A stretch of DNA of 64,000 bases from an uncultured beta proteobacterium. GTDB taxonomy: Bacteria; Pseudomonadota; Gammaproteobacteria; Burkholderiales; Burkholderiaceae_C. Where the stretch lies: positions 79,690-143,689 of the forward strand of contig CAJAES010000031.1 in assembly GCA_903938815.1 (NCBI GenBank), in the 5' to 3' direction. The notes under the pieces are model-generated. The model was not told the origin of the DNA and did not search any database. It worked only from the letters and a program-made list of their open reading frames with translations. Shown here piece after piece: positions 42,751 to 51,046 of the stretch. The stretch's first letter is position 1. Each line of letters begins with the position of its first letter. The translations under genes were made by a program, and so were the position numbers.

Positions 42751-44646
42751 TCAGCGGCCGCGCAGGAACAGCGCGTCGAGCTCGCGCATCGTGAGCTGTC
42801 GCCACGTGGGGCGGCCGTGGTTGCAGGTGTCGGCGCGCTCGGTGGCTTCCATGTCGCGCAGCAGGGCGTTCATCTCTTCCAGGTTCAGCCGCCGGTTGGC
42901 ACGCACCGCGCCGTGGCAGGCCATCGTGGCCAGGATGTCGTGCTCGGCGCGCTGCACTACGCGGCTCGCGCCGTGCTCGGCCAGGTCGGCCAGGACCGAG
43001 CGTGCCAGCTCGGCCACATCGGCATCGGGCAGCGCGGCGGGGCGGCTGCGCACGGCCAGCGTGCGCGCCGCCAGCGGGCTCAGGTCCAGGCCCAGCGCCT
43101 GCAGCGTCGCGGCTTCCGCTTCGGCGGTGGCCATCTCGGCGTCGGTGGCGGCAAAGCTCACGGGGATCAGCAGCGGCTGCGCCGCAAGCCTGTCGCCCTG
43201 CGCGCGCGCGGTCTTCAGGCGCTCGTAGACGATGCGCTCGTGCGCGGCATGCATGTCCACCACGATCAGGCCCTGGGCGTTCTCGGCCAGGATGTAGACG
43301 CCGCCGATCTGCGCCACGGCCCGGCCCAGAGGCCAGTCGTGGTGGGCGGCCGCGGCTGCCGACGCGGCAGCCGCGCCGTGTACCGGCGTCCCGGGCAATG
43401 GCTCCAGCAGCCGCACCCATGCGGGCGATGGCTCCGAGGCCAGCAAAGGCGCCCGCTCAGGGAGCGCCAGCGAAGGCTGCCACGCGGTCCATGGGCGGGA
43501 CTGGGCCGGTGACCACGGCGTGCCGCTGTCCGTCGAAGCCGGCATCGTTACGGTGGTGCTCGACTCCGCGGTCCCAGTCAGGGGCGCAGTGCCATCCCCA
43601 GCCCCAATCGCAGTCGTGTTCGCGGCCACCGTCGCTGCGGTAGCGCGTGTCGGCGCCAGGGTGTCCTCGACGGCGCGCTGCACCGCCTGGTGCACTGCGC
43701 GGCCATCGCGGAAGCGCACTTCGATCTTGGTCGGGTGCACGTTCACGTCCACGGCCTGGGGCGGCAGCTGCAGGAAGATCACGTAGCTGGGCTGACGGCT
43801 GCCGTGCAGCTGGTCTTCGTAGGCGGCGCGCACGGCGTGCGAGATCAGGCGGTCGCGCACGTAGCGGCCGTTGACGAACAGGTACTGCTGGTCCGACCGG
43901 CTGCGCGCCGCTTCGGGACGGCCCACGCGCCCCTGCAGCGACAGCGGGCCCTGCTGGCTCTCGAGGGCTCCGCTGGCGGCGATGAAGTCGCTGCCCAGCA
44001 CGTCGGCCAGGCGCTCGGTGGCCGATGCGGCGCGCCACTGCGCGGCCAGCCGCCCTTCGTGCCAGACGGCGAAGCCCACGTCCGGCCGCGCCAGCGCATG
44101 CCGGCGCACGGCCTCCAGCGCATGCGCGAACTCGGTGGCGTCGGTCTTGAGGAACTTGCGCCGCGCCGGTGTGCTGAAGAAAAGCTCCTGCACCTCCACC
44201 GTGGTGCCGCGCGCGCGGGCGGCGGGCTCGAGTTCGCCGCTGCGGCCGTCCATGCGCTGCGCCATTGCTGCGCCTTCCGTGCGGCTGACGATGGACATCG
44301 CGGCGATGCTGCCGATGGCCGCCAGGGCCTCGCCGCGGAACCCCATCGTCGCCACCGTCTCCAGCTCCTCGAGGTTCGCGATCTTGCTGGTCGCGTGGCG
44401 CTTCAGTGCCAGCGGCAGCTCGTGGGGGGCGATCCCCTGCCCGTCGTCCTCGACCGTGATGCTGCGCACGCCGCCCGCCAGCAGGCGCACGGTGATCTGC
44501 GTGGCGCCGGCATCAAGCGCGTTGTCGACGAGCTCGCGCACCACGGACGCCGGGCGTTCCACGACTTCGCCGGCGGCGATCTGGCTCACCAGTTCGTCGG
44601 GCAGTTCCCGGATGGGCCGGCGCGCGGGTTGGGAGGTCGGGTTCAA
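42751..44646 (-). CDS. mutL: DNA mismatch repair protein MutL
   Basis: No ATG is available near the N-terminus. A TTG at 44646, preceded by AGGAA and overlapping the amiC stop, gives 631 residues starting NPTSQPARRPIRELPDELVSQIAAGEVVERPASVV (in outline). The GHKL ATPase motifs are LVDNALDAGAT, VEDDGQGI and TMGFRGEALAAI; RKFLKTDATEF follows. A long Thr/Ala-rich linker (residues ~330-440) leads to the dimerisation domain with DMHAAHERIVYERLK and ACHGAVRANRRL. It couples MutS mismatch recognition to strand processing. miaA does not follow it here. Confidence 0.96.
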   Translation of the reverse strand: MNPTSQPARRPIRELPDELVSQIAAGEVVERPASVVRELVDNALDAGATQITVRLLAGGVRSITVEDDGQGIAPHELPLALKRHATSKIANLEELETVATMGFRGEALAAIGSIAAMSIVSRTEGAAMAQRMDGRSGELEPAARARGTTVEVQELFFSTPARRKFLKTDATEFAHALEAVRRHALARPDVGFAVWHEGRLAAQWRAASATERLADVLGSDFIAASGALESQQGPLSLQGRVGRPEAARSRSDQQYLFVNGRYVRDRLISHAVRAAYEDQLHGSRQPSYVIFLQLPPQAVDVNVHPTKIEVRFRDGRAVHQAVQRAVEDTLAPTRATAATVAANTTAIGAGDGTAPLTGTAESSTTVTMPASTDSGTPWSPAQSRPWTAWQPSLALPERAPLLASEPSPAWVRLLEPLPGTPVHGAAAASAAAAAHHDWPLGRAVAQIGGVYILAENAQGLIVVDMHAAHERIVYERLKTARAQGDRLAAQPLLIPVSFAATDAEMATAEAEAATLQALGLDLSPLAARTLAVRSRPAALPDADVAELARSVLADLAEHGASRVVQRAEHDILATMACHGAVRANRRLNLEEMNALLRDMEATERADTCNHGRPTWRQLTMRELDALFLRGR

Positions 44647-45965
44647 AGGGGTCGGTTCCTGGCCAGCGGCGGATTCTTCGCGAAATAACGGCGGATGCCG
44701 GTGGCCAGCGCGTCCACCAGATCGCGCCGGAAGTCCTCGTCGCGCAGGCGGGCCTCCTCCTCGGGGTTCGAGATGAAGGCGGTCTCGACCAGGATGCTCG
44801 GGATCTCGGGCGCCTTCAGCACCGCGAACCCCGCCTGCTCCACCCGCCGCTTGTGCAGCTGCCCCACGTGGCCGATGCGTTGCAGCACCTCCTGTCCGAC
44901 CACCAGGCTGTCCTTGATCTGCGCCGTGGTGCTCATGTCGAGCATCGCGCGCATCACCTGTGAGTCGGCTACCTTCAGGTTCACGCCGCCCACCAGGTCG
45001 GCCGCGTTCTCCTTCTGCGCCATCCAGCGCGCGGTCGTGCTGCTGGCCCCCTTGGTCGACAGGGCGTAGACGCTGGCGCCGCGCGCTTCCGGCCGTGTGA
45101 AGGCATCGGCGTGGATGGACACGAACAGGTCGGCCTGCACGCGACGCGCCTTGTTGACACGTTCGTTGAGCGGTACGAAGAAATCCGCCTCCCGGGTGAG
45201 CATGGCGCGCATGCCCGGCATCGCGTTCAGATGATCGCGCAGTTGCAGCGCGATCGCCAGGACCACGTCCTTCTCGCGCAGGCCGGTGGGGCCGATGGCG
45301 CCCGGGTCCTCGCCGCCATGGCCAGGATCCAGCGCCACGATGATCAGCCGGTCGATGCGGCGCTTTTCCTCGGCCGTGATGGGCGGCGGCGGGCGCGGCG
45401 TGGTCGACGGCTTCGGTGCGGGCAGCGGCGGCGCGGCGGGCTGGGGCATGCCGGGCTTGTCCACCCGGGCGATCAGCTCGCCCAGGGCGTCCTGGATGGC
45501 CTGCGAGGCCAGCGCCTCGGCGGCTTCCTTCTCGCGCACCAGCGCCAGCAGGGGGTCGGGCGCCTCGGTGGGGTAGAGGTCGAAGACCAGCCGGTGCCGA
45601 TAGGCGGCCACCGGCTCCAGCGTGAACTGCTGCGGCAGCACCGGCTGCTTCAGGTCCAGCACCAGGCGCACCACCTGGGCCTGGTACTGGCCCACGCGCA
45701 CGGCGGCCACGTAGGGGTCGCCGGGCCGCACCTTGCCCACCAGTTCCCGCAGGCCGGCGTCGAGCGCGATGCCCTGCACATCGATGACCAGCCGCGGCGG
45801 GTCTGTGACCAGCGCGTGGGTGGCCACGAGCAGGGTGTCGGACTCGATGGTCACTCGCGTGTAGTCCTTGGCGGGCCACATGCGCACGCCCACGATGCCG
45901 GCGCCGCGTGCCAGCAGCGGCGGCGTGAGCAGCAGGACCAGCAGGCTGCGGCGTTGCAGCCTCAT
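44643..45965 (-). CDS. amiC: N-acetylmuramoyl-L-alanine amidase (AmiC type)
   Basis: The product has 440 residues from ATG 45965. After a basic leader (MRLQRRSLLVLLLTPPLLARGA) comes an AMIN domain (residues ~25-135, VRMWPAKDYTRVTIESD), a Pro-rich linker (PAAPPLPAPKPSTTPRPPPP) and the zinc amidase domain: VALDPGHGGEDPG, HADAF and the catalytic Glu in ILVETAFISNPEEE. It cuts septal peptidoglycan stems during cell separation. Its start overlaps the tsaE stop (ATGA) and its stop overlaps the mutL TTG. Confidence 0.95.
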   Translation of the reverse strand: MRLQRRSLLVLLLTPPLLARGAGIVGVRMWPAKDYTRVTIESDTLLVATHALVTDPPRLVIDVQGIALDAGLRELVGKVRPGDPYVAAVRVGQYQAQVVRLVLDLKQPVLPQQFTLEPVAAYRHRLVFDLYPTEAPDPLLALVREKEAAEALASQAIQDALGELIARVDKPGMPQPAAPPLPAPKPSTTPRPPPPITAEEKRRIDRLIIVALDPGHGGEDPGAIGPTGLREKDVVLAIALQLRDHLNAMPGMRAMLTREADFFVPLNERVNKARRVQADLFVSIHADAFTRPEARGASVYALSTKGASSTTARWMAQKENAADLVGGVNLKVADSQVMRAMLDMSTTAQIKDSLVVGQEVLQRIGHVGQLHKRRVEQAGFAVLKAPEIPSILVETAFISNPEEEARLRDEDFRRDLVDALATGIRRYFAKNPPLARNRPL

Positions 45966-46441
45966 CCGAGAAGTTCCACGCCGCGCGGCGTCAGGGCGTC
46001 CACCCGCACGCTGCGGGATTCGTCGACAGCAGGCGCCAGCGTCAGGCGCAGGTCGGGCGCCGGCAACTGGCCGGCGGCCTTCTCGGGCCATTCCGCGAGT
46101 TTCAGGCCCGGGGCGGCGAAGATCTCCCGAAAGCCCGCGTCGGCCCACTCGCGCGGGTCGGCGAAGCGGTAGAAGTCGAAGTGGGAGATGCTCAGCGCGC
46201 CGGCCTGATGGGGCTCGAGCACCGCGTAGCTCGGGCTCTTGATGCGCCCGGCCACGCCCAGTGCTCTCAGCAGGTGGCGGACGAAGGTGGTCTTGCCCGC
46301 GCCCAGCGGGCCGTGCAACTCGAGGAAGGCATCGTGCAGGCCCGGTTTCTCCGCCAGCCGGGCGGCGAAGGCAGCGCAATGGCTCTCGTCGGGCCAATGG
46401 AGAAGGCGGGTTTCTAGAATCGGGTCATGCACGAGCGTCAT
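45962..46441 (-). CDS. tsaE: tRNA threonylcarbamoyladenosine biosynthesis ATPase TsaE
   Basis: The product has 159 residues from ATG 46441 (or 155 from the ATG at 46428). Walker A HGPLGAGKTTFVRHLL, KSPSYAVLEPH (switch) and FDFYRFADPREWADAG are the TsaE signature; LKLAEWPEKAAG completes the core. It hydrolyses ATP to reset the TsaBD complex that makes t6A on tRNA. Its 5' end overlaps that of queG on the other strand, so there is no separate promoter region. It heads tsaE-amiC-mutL-gmk-rpoZ. Confidence 0.95.
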   Translation of the reverse strand: MTLVHDPILETRLLHWPDESHCAAFAARLAEKPGLHDAFLELHGPLGAGKTTFVRHLLRALGVAGRIKSPSYAVLEPHQAGALSISHFDFYRFADPREWADAGFREIFAAPGLKLAEWPEKAAGQLPAPDLRLTLAPAVDESRSVRVDALTPRGVELLG

Positions 46442-47500
46442 CACGTCGACGGGCAGCGGCTGGTTCAGCAACTGCAGGAGTGGGCGCATCACGAAGGATT
46501 CTCCCAGATCGGGGTGGCGGATGTGGATCTGTCGGCCGCCGAGGCAGGGTTGAGTGCGTGGCTGGCCGCAGGGTTCCATGGCTCCATGCAATACATGGCC
46601 GCCCACGGCCTGATGCGCGCCCGCCCGGCCGAGCTGGTGCCGGGCACCGTGCGCGTGATCACCGCGCGCATGGACTACCTGCCGCGGGATGCGCCGCCCG
46701 ACTGGCCCGCGGCCGAGACACGGCGCCTGGCCGAACCCGCGCAGGCCGTCATCTCCGTCTATGCCCGCGGGCGGGACTATCACAAGGTCCTGCGCCAGCG
46801 TCTGCAGCGCGTGGCCGACCGTCTGGCGGCCGAGATCGGCCCCTTCGGCCACCGTGTCTTCACGGATTCCGCGCCGGTGCAGGAGGTGGAGCTCGCATCG
46901 CGCAGCGGCCTGGGCTGGCGCGGCAAGCACACGCTGGCCCTTCACCGGGAGGGTGGTTCGATGTTCTTCCTGGGCGAGATCTACGTCGATCTGCCGCTGC
47001 CCCTGTCGGAGCCCGTGAGCGCCCATTGCGGCGCCTGCACCGCCTGCCTGGATGCCTGCCCCACCCAGGCCATCGTCGCCCCCTACCGGCTGGATGCGCG
47101 GCGCTGCATTTCCTACCTGACGATCGAGAACGACGGCCCGATCCCGCCCGAGTTCCGGGCGGCGATGGGCAACCGCATCTATGGCTGCGACGACTGCCAG
47201 ATCGCCTGCCCATGGAACAAGTACGCGCGGCAGTCGACACTGCCGGACTTCGACGTCCGCATCGGGCACGAGACACTGCTCGAGCTCTGGGCCTGGACGG
47301 AGGCCGAGTTCCTGGACCGCACCCAGGGCAGCGCCATCCGCCGCATCGGCGCCGTCCGCTGGCGGCGCAACCTGGCCGTGGCGCTGGGGAACGCCTGGCG
47401 CGAGACCGGCGACCCTGCGCTGCATGAAGCTCTGTCGGAGGCTGCCGACACCGGCCTGGTGCGCGAGCACATCGAATGGGCGCTGGCCCAGAGGCCATGA
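46427..47500 (+). CDS. queG: Epoxyqueuosine reductase
   Basis: The product has 357 residues. QLQEWAHHEGFSQIGVADVDL opens the cobalamin domain, and WRGKHTLALHREGGSMFFLGEI and the two ferredoxin-like clusters CGACTACLDACPTQAI and CDDCQIACPWNKYAR are diagnostic of QueG. It reduces epoxyqueuosine in tRNA with B12 and [4Fe-4S] clusters. The ATG at 46427 lies inside the tsaE start region on the opposite strand. The 12 residues before the conserved part have no better start codon. Confidence 0.96.
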   Translation: MHERHHVDGQRLVQQLQEWAHHEGFSQIGVADVDLSAAEAGLSAWLAAGFHGSMQYMAAHGLMRARPAELVPGTVRVITARMDYLPRDAPPDWPAAETRRLAEPAQAVISVYARGRDYHKVLRQRLQRVADRLAAEIGPFGHRVFTDSAPVQEVELASRSGLGWRGKHTLALHREGGSMFFLGEIYVDLPLPLSEPVSAHCGACTACLDACPTQAIVAPYRLDARRCISYLTIENDGPIPPEFRAAMGNRIYGCDDCQIACPWNKYARQSTLPDFDVRIGHETLLELWAWTEAEFLDRTQGSAIRRIGAVRWRRNLAVALGNAWRETGDPALHEALSEAADTGLVREHIEWALAQRP

Positions 47501-47536
47501 TCGGACGCGGTGCCGCGCGCCTGGCGCGCGGTTCTC

Positions 47537-48439
47537 TCAGCGCAGCAGGTCCAGCGCGATCAGCGCCAGCGGCAGGCTCAGCATCCCCAGCAATGTCGAC
47601 AGCGTCACAAGGCCCGCCACGTAGGCGCCGTTGCCGCCCATGCGCACCGCCAGCACATAGGCGCTGGAGGCCGTGGGCAGGGCCGCGAAGATCACCAGCA
47701 CGGCCTGCTGCACCGGGCTCAGGTCCATCAGCACGGCGCACGCCAGGGCCACCAAAGGCAGCACCAGGTGCCGGATCGACAGCAGCGCGGCGGCCAGTGC
47801 CGGGGCCTCGCGCAGCGCGCCCAGGCGCAGCCCCGCGCCCACCGCCATCAGGCCCAGCGGCAGTGCGGCCGCACCGATGCGGCCGAGCGTGGTGGCCGCC
47901 AGCTCCGGCAACTGCAGCCCGAGCAGGTTGAACACCAGGCCCGACACCGTGGCCAGGATCAGCGGGTTTCGCGACAGCTCCTTCAGGTAGCCCTGGCCTC
48001 CGTGGCGCGCCAGCGGCCAGACCGCCGCCACGTTGCACACCGGCACCACGAGCGCGATGACGAGCGCGATGGACGCCAGCCCCGGCGCGCCGGCCACGCG
48101 CTCGACCACCGCCAGCGCCACGTAGGAGTTGAAGCGAAAGGCCACCTGGGCACCCGATGCGTGCATGCCCGCCGGTGCCGACGGCCAGCGATGCAGCGCG
48201 TAGGCCAGAGCGATGCCCACACCCGTGACGATCCAGCCCGCGCCGGCCAGCGCCAGTGCTTCGGCTGGCTGCAGCGGATTGCGCACGATGGCGCTGAACA
48301 GCAGCGCCGGGAACAGCAGGTAGTACACCAGCCGTTCGGCGGCTTCCCACACCGGCCGGCCCAGCGCGGTGTACCGGCAGATCAGGAATCCGAGCATGAT
48401 CAGGACGAAGTCGGGGAGCAAAACCAGCGCGTAGGTCAT
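47537..48439 (-). CDS. AEC (auxin efflux carrier) family transporter
   Basis: ATG 48439 gives 300 residues with about ten helices. ALVLLPDFVLIMLGFLICRY at the start, YYLLFPALLFSAIVRNPL, FRFNSYVALAVVERVAG, ELSRNPLILATVSGLVFN and SSAYVLAVRMGGNGAYVAGLV are AEC-family hallmarks. Bacterial members carry malate, malonate or other small acids. It is convergent with queG and divergent from the CHI-like gene (30 bp). Substrate unknown. Confidence 0.93.
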   Translation of the reverse strand: MTYALVLLPDFVLIMLGFLICRYTALGRPVWEAAERLVYYLLFPALLFSAIVRNPLQPAEALALAGAGWIVTGVGIALAYALHRWPSAPAGMHASGAQVAFRFNSYVALAVVERVAGAPGLASIALVIALVVPVCNVAAVWPLARHGGQGYLKELSRNPLILATVSGLVFNLLGLQLPELAATTLGRIGAAALPLGLMAVGAGLRLGALREAPALAAALLSIRHLVLPLVALACAVLMDLSPVQQAVLVIFAALPTASSAYVLAVRMGGNGAYVAGLVTLSTLLGMLSLPLALIALDLLR

Positions 48440-48469
48440 CGCAGGAGTGTGCCAGCGCGTTGAACCTGC

Positions 48470-49054
48470 ATGCACCCGAACCGCCGTGAATGCATTGCCC
48501 TCGCGCTCTCCGCCGCGCTGCCCGTGCACGCGCAGGTCAGGGTCGAGGGCTACACCTTCGCCCGGGACGCCCGCGTCGGCGGCCAGGCCCTGCGCCTGAA
48601 CGGCGTGGGCCTGCGCGCCGTGGCCTGGCTCAAGGGCTATGCCGCCGGGCTGTACCTCGGCGCCCGAGCCACCACGGCCGCGGCCGTCCTCGCGGACACC
48701 GGCGCCAAGCGCCTGCAGCTGCGCATGCTGCAGGACGTGCCCACCGGTGAGTTCGTCAAGGCCTTCGACAAGGGCGTCGCGCGCAACACGCCGGCGTCCG
48801 AACTGCCAGCGCTCGCCGAGCGCATGCAGCGATTCGACGCGATGGTGAACAGCCTCGGCCAGGTGCGAAAGGGCGATGTCGTCGATCTCGACTGGCTGCC
48901 CGGCCAGGGCCTGGTCTTTGCCTACAACGGCCGGACGCTGGGCTCGCCCATCGCCGGAGTGGACCTCTACGCCGCGTTGCTGCGCATCTTCATCGGCCCG
49001 CGCCCCACCGACCCCGAGATGAAGGTCGGCCTGCTCGGCGGGCCGGTCGGTTGA
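48470..49054 (+). CDS. Chalcone isomerase-like exported protein
   Basis: The product has 194 residues with a short, basic-then-hydrophobic leader (NRRECIALALSAALPVHAQ). The CHI-fold pattern is visible: GQALRLNGVGLRAVAWLKGYAAGLYLGARA, LQLRMLQDVPTGEFVKAF, RFDAMVNSL, VDLDWLPGQGLVFAYNGRTLGSPI. Bacterial CHI-like proteins are usually periplasmic fatty-acid or small-ligand binders, not flavonoid enzymes. It lies 53 bp upstream of the Bug gene on the same strand. Activity unknown. Confidence 0.87.
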   Translation: MHPNRRECIALALSAALPVHAQVRVEGYTFARDARVGGQALRLNGVGLRAVAWLKGYAAGLYLGARATTAAAVLADTGAKRLQLRMLQDVPTGEFVKAFDKGVARNTPASELPALAERMQRFDAMVNSLGQVRKGDVVDLDWLPGQGLVFAYNGRTLGSPIAGVDLYAALLRIFIGPRPTDPEMKVGLLGGPVG

Positions 49055-49107
49055 GGCCGGGCGGTATATTTCAGCGCATCCGTTCAATTCCCTTGGAGAC
49101 CGCCCCG

Positions 49108-50085
49108 ATGAACAAGCGCCTCGCGATGACCTCCCTGCTGGCCGCCGCCGCCCTGGCCGCACTGCCTGGCCTGGCCCAGGCCCAGGCCTTCCCGAACAAG
49201 CCGATCCGGCTCGTGGTGCCCTTCGCCCCGGGCGGCACCACGGACATCATCGCCCGCATCGTCGCCGAGCGCATGGGCCAGGCCCTGGGCCAGACGGTCG
49301 TCGTCGAGAACAAGGCCGGTGCGGGCGGCGCCATCGGTGCCATGGAAGTCGTCAAGGCGGCACCCGACGGCTACACGCTGAGCATGGCCACCGTGTCCAC
49401 CACGGCTGCCAACCCGGCCATCAACCCGAAGATTCCGTACGACCCGATCACCGACTTCGCGCCCATCATCAACATCGCCGCGACGCCCAACCTGATCGCG
49501 GTGCACCCTTCGTTCGCCGCCAAGGACTACAAGGCCTTCCTCGACGTGGTGAAGAAGAACCCGGGCAAGTTCAGCTACGCCAGTTCCGGCACGGGCGGCA
49601 TCGGCCACCTGCAGACCGAGCTGTTCAAGAGCCTGTCCGGCACCTTCATCACCCACATCCCGTACCGCGGCGCCGGCCCGGCGCTGAACGACGTGGTGGC
49701 CGGCCAGGTGCCCGTGATCTTCGACAACCTGCCGTCGGCACTGCCCTTCGTGAAGGACAACCGTCTGGTGCCCATCGTCGTCGCGGCGCCGCAGCGCCTG
49801 GCGGTGCTGCCCAACGTGCCTACCTTCAAGGAAGTGGGCCTCGAACCCGTGAACCGCATGGCCTACTACGGCCTGCTGGCGCCCAAGGGCACGCCGAAAG
49901 ACGTGATCGACAAGATCCACGCCGCCGCCATGACGGCCATCGCCGATGCGAACGTCAAGGCGCGCATCGAGGCCACCGGCTCGCTGATCGTCGGCAATAC
50001 GCCGGCCCAGTTCGCCGAGCAGATCAAGGCCGAGTTCGCGGTCTACAAGAAGGTCGTGGCGCAGCAGGGCCTGAAGCTGGAGTGA
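49108..50085 (+). CDS. Bug/TctC-family periplasmic solute-binding protein
   Basis: From ATG 49108, after TTGGAG, the product has 325 residues. The leader MNKRLAMTSLLAAAALAALPGLAQA is followed by FPNKPIRLVVPFAPGGTTDIIARIVAERM, the family signature, then VVENKAGAGGAIGAMEVVKAAPDGYTL and YRGAGPALNDVVAGQV. Bug proteins bind carboxylates or amino acids; some feed tripartite tricarboxylate transporters. No tctA or tctB is adjacent, so it is an orphan receptor. Its stop overlaps the xerD start (GTGA). Confidence 0.95.
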   Translation: MNKRLAMTSLLAAAALAALPGLAQAQAFPNKPIRLVVPFAPGGTTDIIARIVAERMGQALGQTVVVENKAGAGGAIGAMEVVKAAPDGYTLSMATVSTTAANPAINPKIPYDPITDFAPIINIAATPNLIAVHPSFAAKDYKAFLDVVKKNPGKFSYASSGTGGIGHLQTELFKSLSGTFITHIPYRGAGPALNDVVAGQVPVIFDNLPSALPFVKDNRLVPIVVAAPQRLAVLPNVPTFKEVGLEPVNRMAYYGLLAPKGTPKDVIDKIHAAAMTAIADANVKARIEATGSLIVGNTPAQFAEQIKAEFAVYKKVVAQQGLKLE

Positions 50086-50981
50086 GCGCCCAGCCCGACG
50101 GCGCGCTGATCCAGCGCTTCGTCGATGCGCTGTGGCTCGAGGACGGCCTCGCGGCCCTGTCGCTTGCCGCTTACCGGCGCGACCTGGCAGCGCTGGCCCG
50201 CTGGCTGGCTGCCGCCGGGCAGCGCGGCTTGCTGCAGGCTGCTGAGTCCGACCTGCTGGCCTACGCCACCGAGCGTCATGCCGGCACCCGCGCTACCACC
50301 GCCAACCGGCGGCTCACGGTGTTCCGGCGCTTCTACCGCTGGGCCCTTCGCGAGCGGCTGCTCGACGCCGACCCCACGCTGCGCCTGCTGGCTGCGCGCA
50401 CGCCGATGCGCGTGCCAAAGACCCTGTCCGAAGCCCAGGTGGAATCGCTGCTCGGTGCCCCGGACCAGGGCACCCCGCGCGGCCTGCGCGACCGGGCCAT
50501 GTTCGAGCTCATGTATGCCAGCGGCCTGCGCGTGAGCGAACTGGTGGGCCTGAAGACCGTGCAGGTCGGCCTGACCGAAGGCGTGCTCCGGGTGACGGGC
50601 AAGGGTTCGAAGGAGCGCCTCGTGCCCTTCGGCGATGTGGCGGGCGACTGGATACAGCGCTACGTGGCCGAGGCCCGCGCGGCGATCCTGCGCGGACAGG
50701 CCAGCGACGCCCTGTTCATCACCGCTCACGGCGGGCCCATGTCGCGTCAGATGGCCTGGAACCTCGTCAAGCGATACGCGCTGCAGGCTGGCATCACGGT
50801 GCCGATGTCGCCGCACACCTTGCGGCATGCCTTTGCCACGCACCTGCTCAACCACGGCGCCGACCTGCGCGCCGTGCAGATGCTGCTCGGCCACGCCGAT
50901 ATCTCCACCACCACCATCTACACGCACGTGGCACGCGAGCGCCTGCGGCAGATCCACGCTGCGCATCACCCCCGGGCGTGA
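50082..50981 (+). CDS. xerD: Site-specific tyrosine recombinase XerD
   Basis: GTG 50082 overlaps the Bug gene's stop; the product has 299 residues. The N-terminal SAM-like domain spans residues ~10-95. The catalytic set is complete: R150 (ASGLRVSEL), K174/K177 (GKGSKERL), H245 and R248 (PHTLRHAFATH), H271 (LLGHADIS) and Y280 (TIYTHV). Length and spacing match chromosomal XerD, which resolves dimers at dif with XerC. No att sites or cargo genes adjoin, so it is not a mobile-element integrase. Confidence 0.95.
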   Translation: MSAQPDGALIQRFVDALWLEDGLAALSLAAYRRDLAALARWLAAAGQRGLLQAAESDLLAYATERHAGTRATTANRRLTVFRRFYRWALRERLLDADPTLRLLAARTPMRVPKTLSEAQVESLLGAPDQGTPRGLRDRAMFELMYASGLRVSELVGLKTVQVGLTEGVLRVTGKGSKERLVPFGDVAGDWIQRYVAEARAAILRGQASDALFITAHGGPMSRQMAWNLVKRYALQAGITVPMSPHTLRHAFATHLLNHGADLRAVQMLLGHADISTTTIYTHVARERLRQIHAAHHPRA

Positions 50982-50983
50982 AA

Positions 50984-51005
50984 AAGCCGGCTCTAGAGCC
51001 GGCTT
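50984..51005 (-). terminator. Intrinsic terminator of the porin gene (possibly bidirectional)
   Basis: AAGCCGGCT-CTAG-AGCCGGCTT is a perfect 9-bp stem with a 4-base loop. On the minus strand it is followed by further T residues (TTTTTC counting the end of the stem), the classical form. It lies 41 bp after the porin stop and immediately after xerD, so it may serve both. Confidence 0.85.
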
Positions 51006-51046
51006 CGGGGTGATCGGGGTGGCCGCCGGAGGCGGCGCACTCGGGA

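Noticed and set aside
50082..50981. Tyrosine recombinase as marker of an integrated element
   Set aside because: Length, motifs and lack of att repeats or cargo fit housekeeping XerD.
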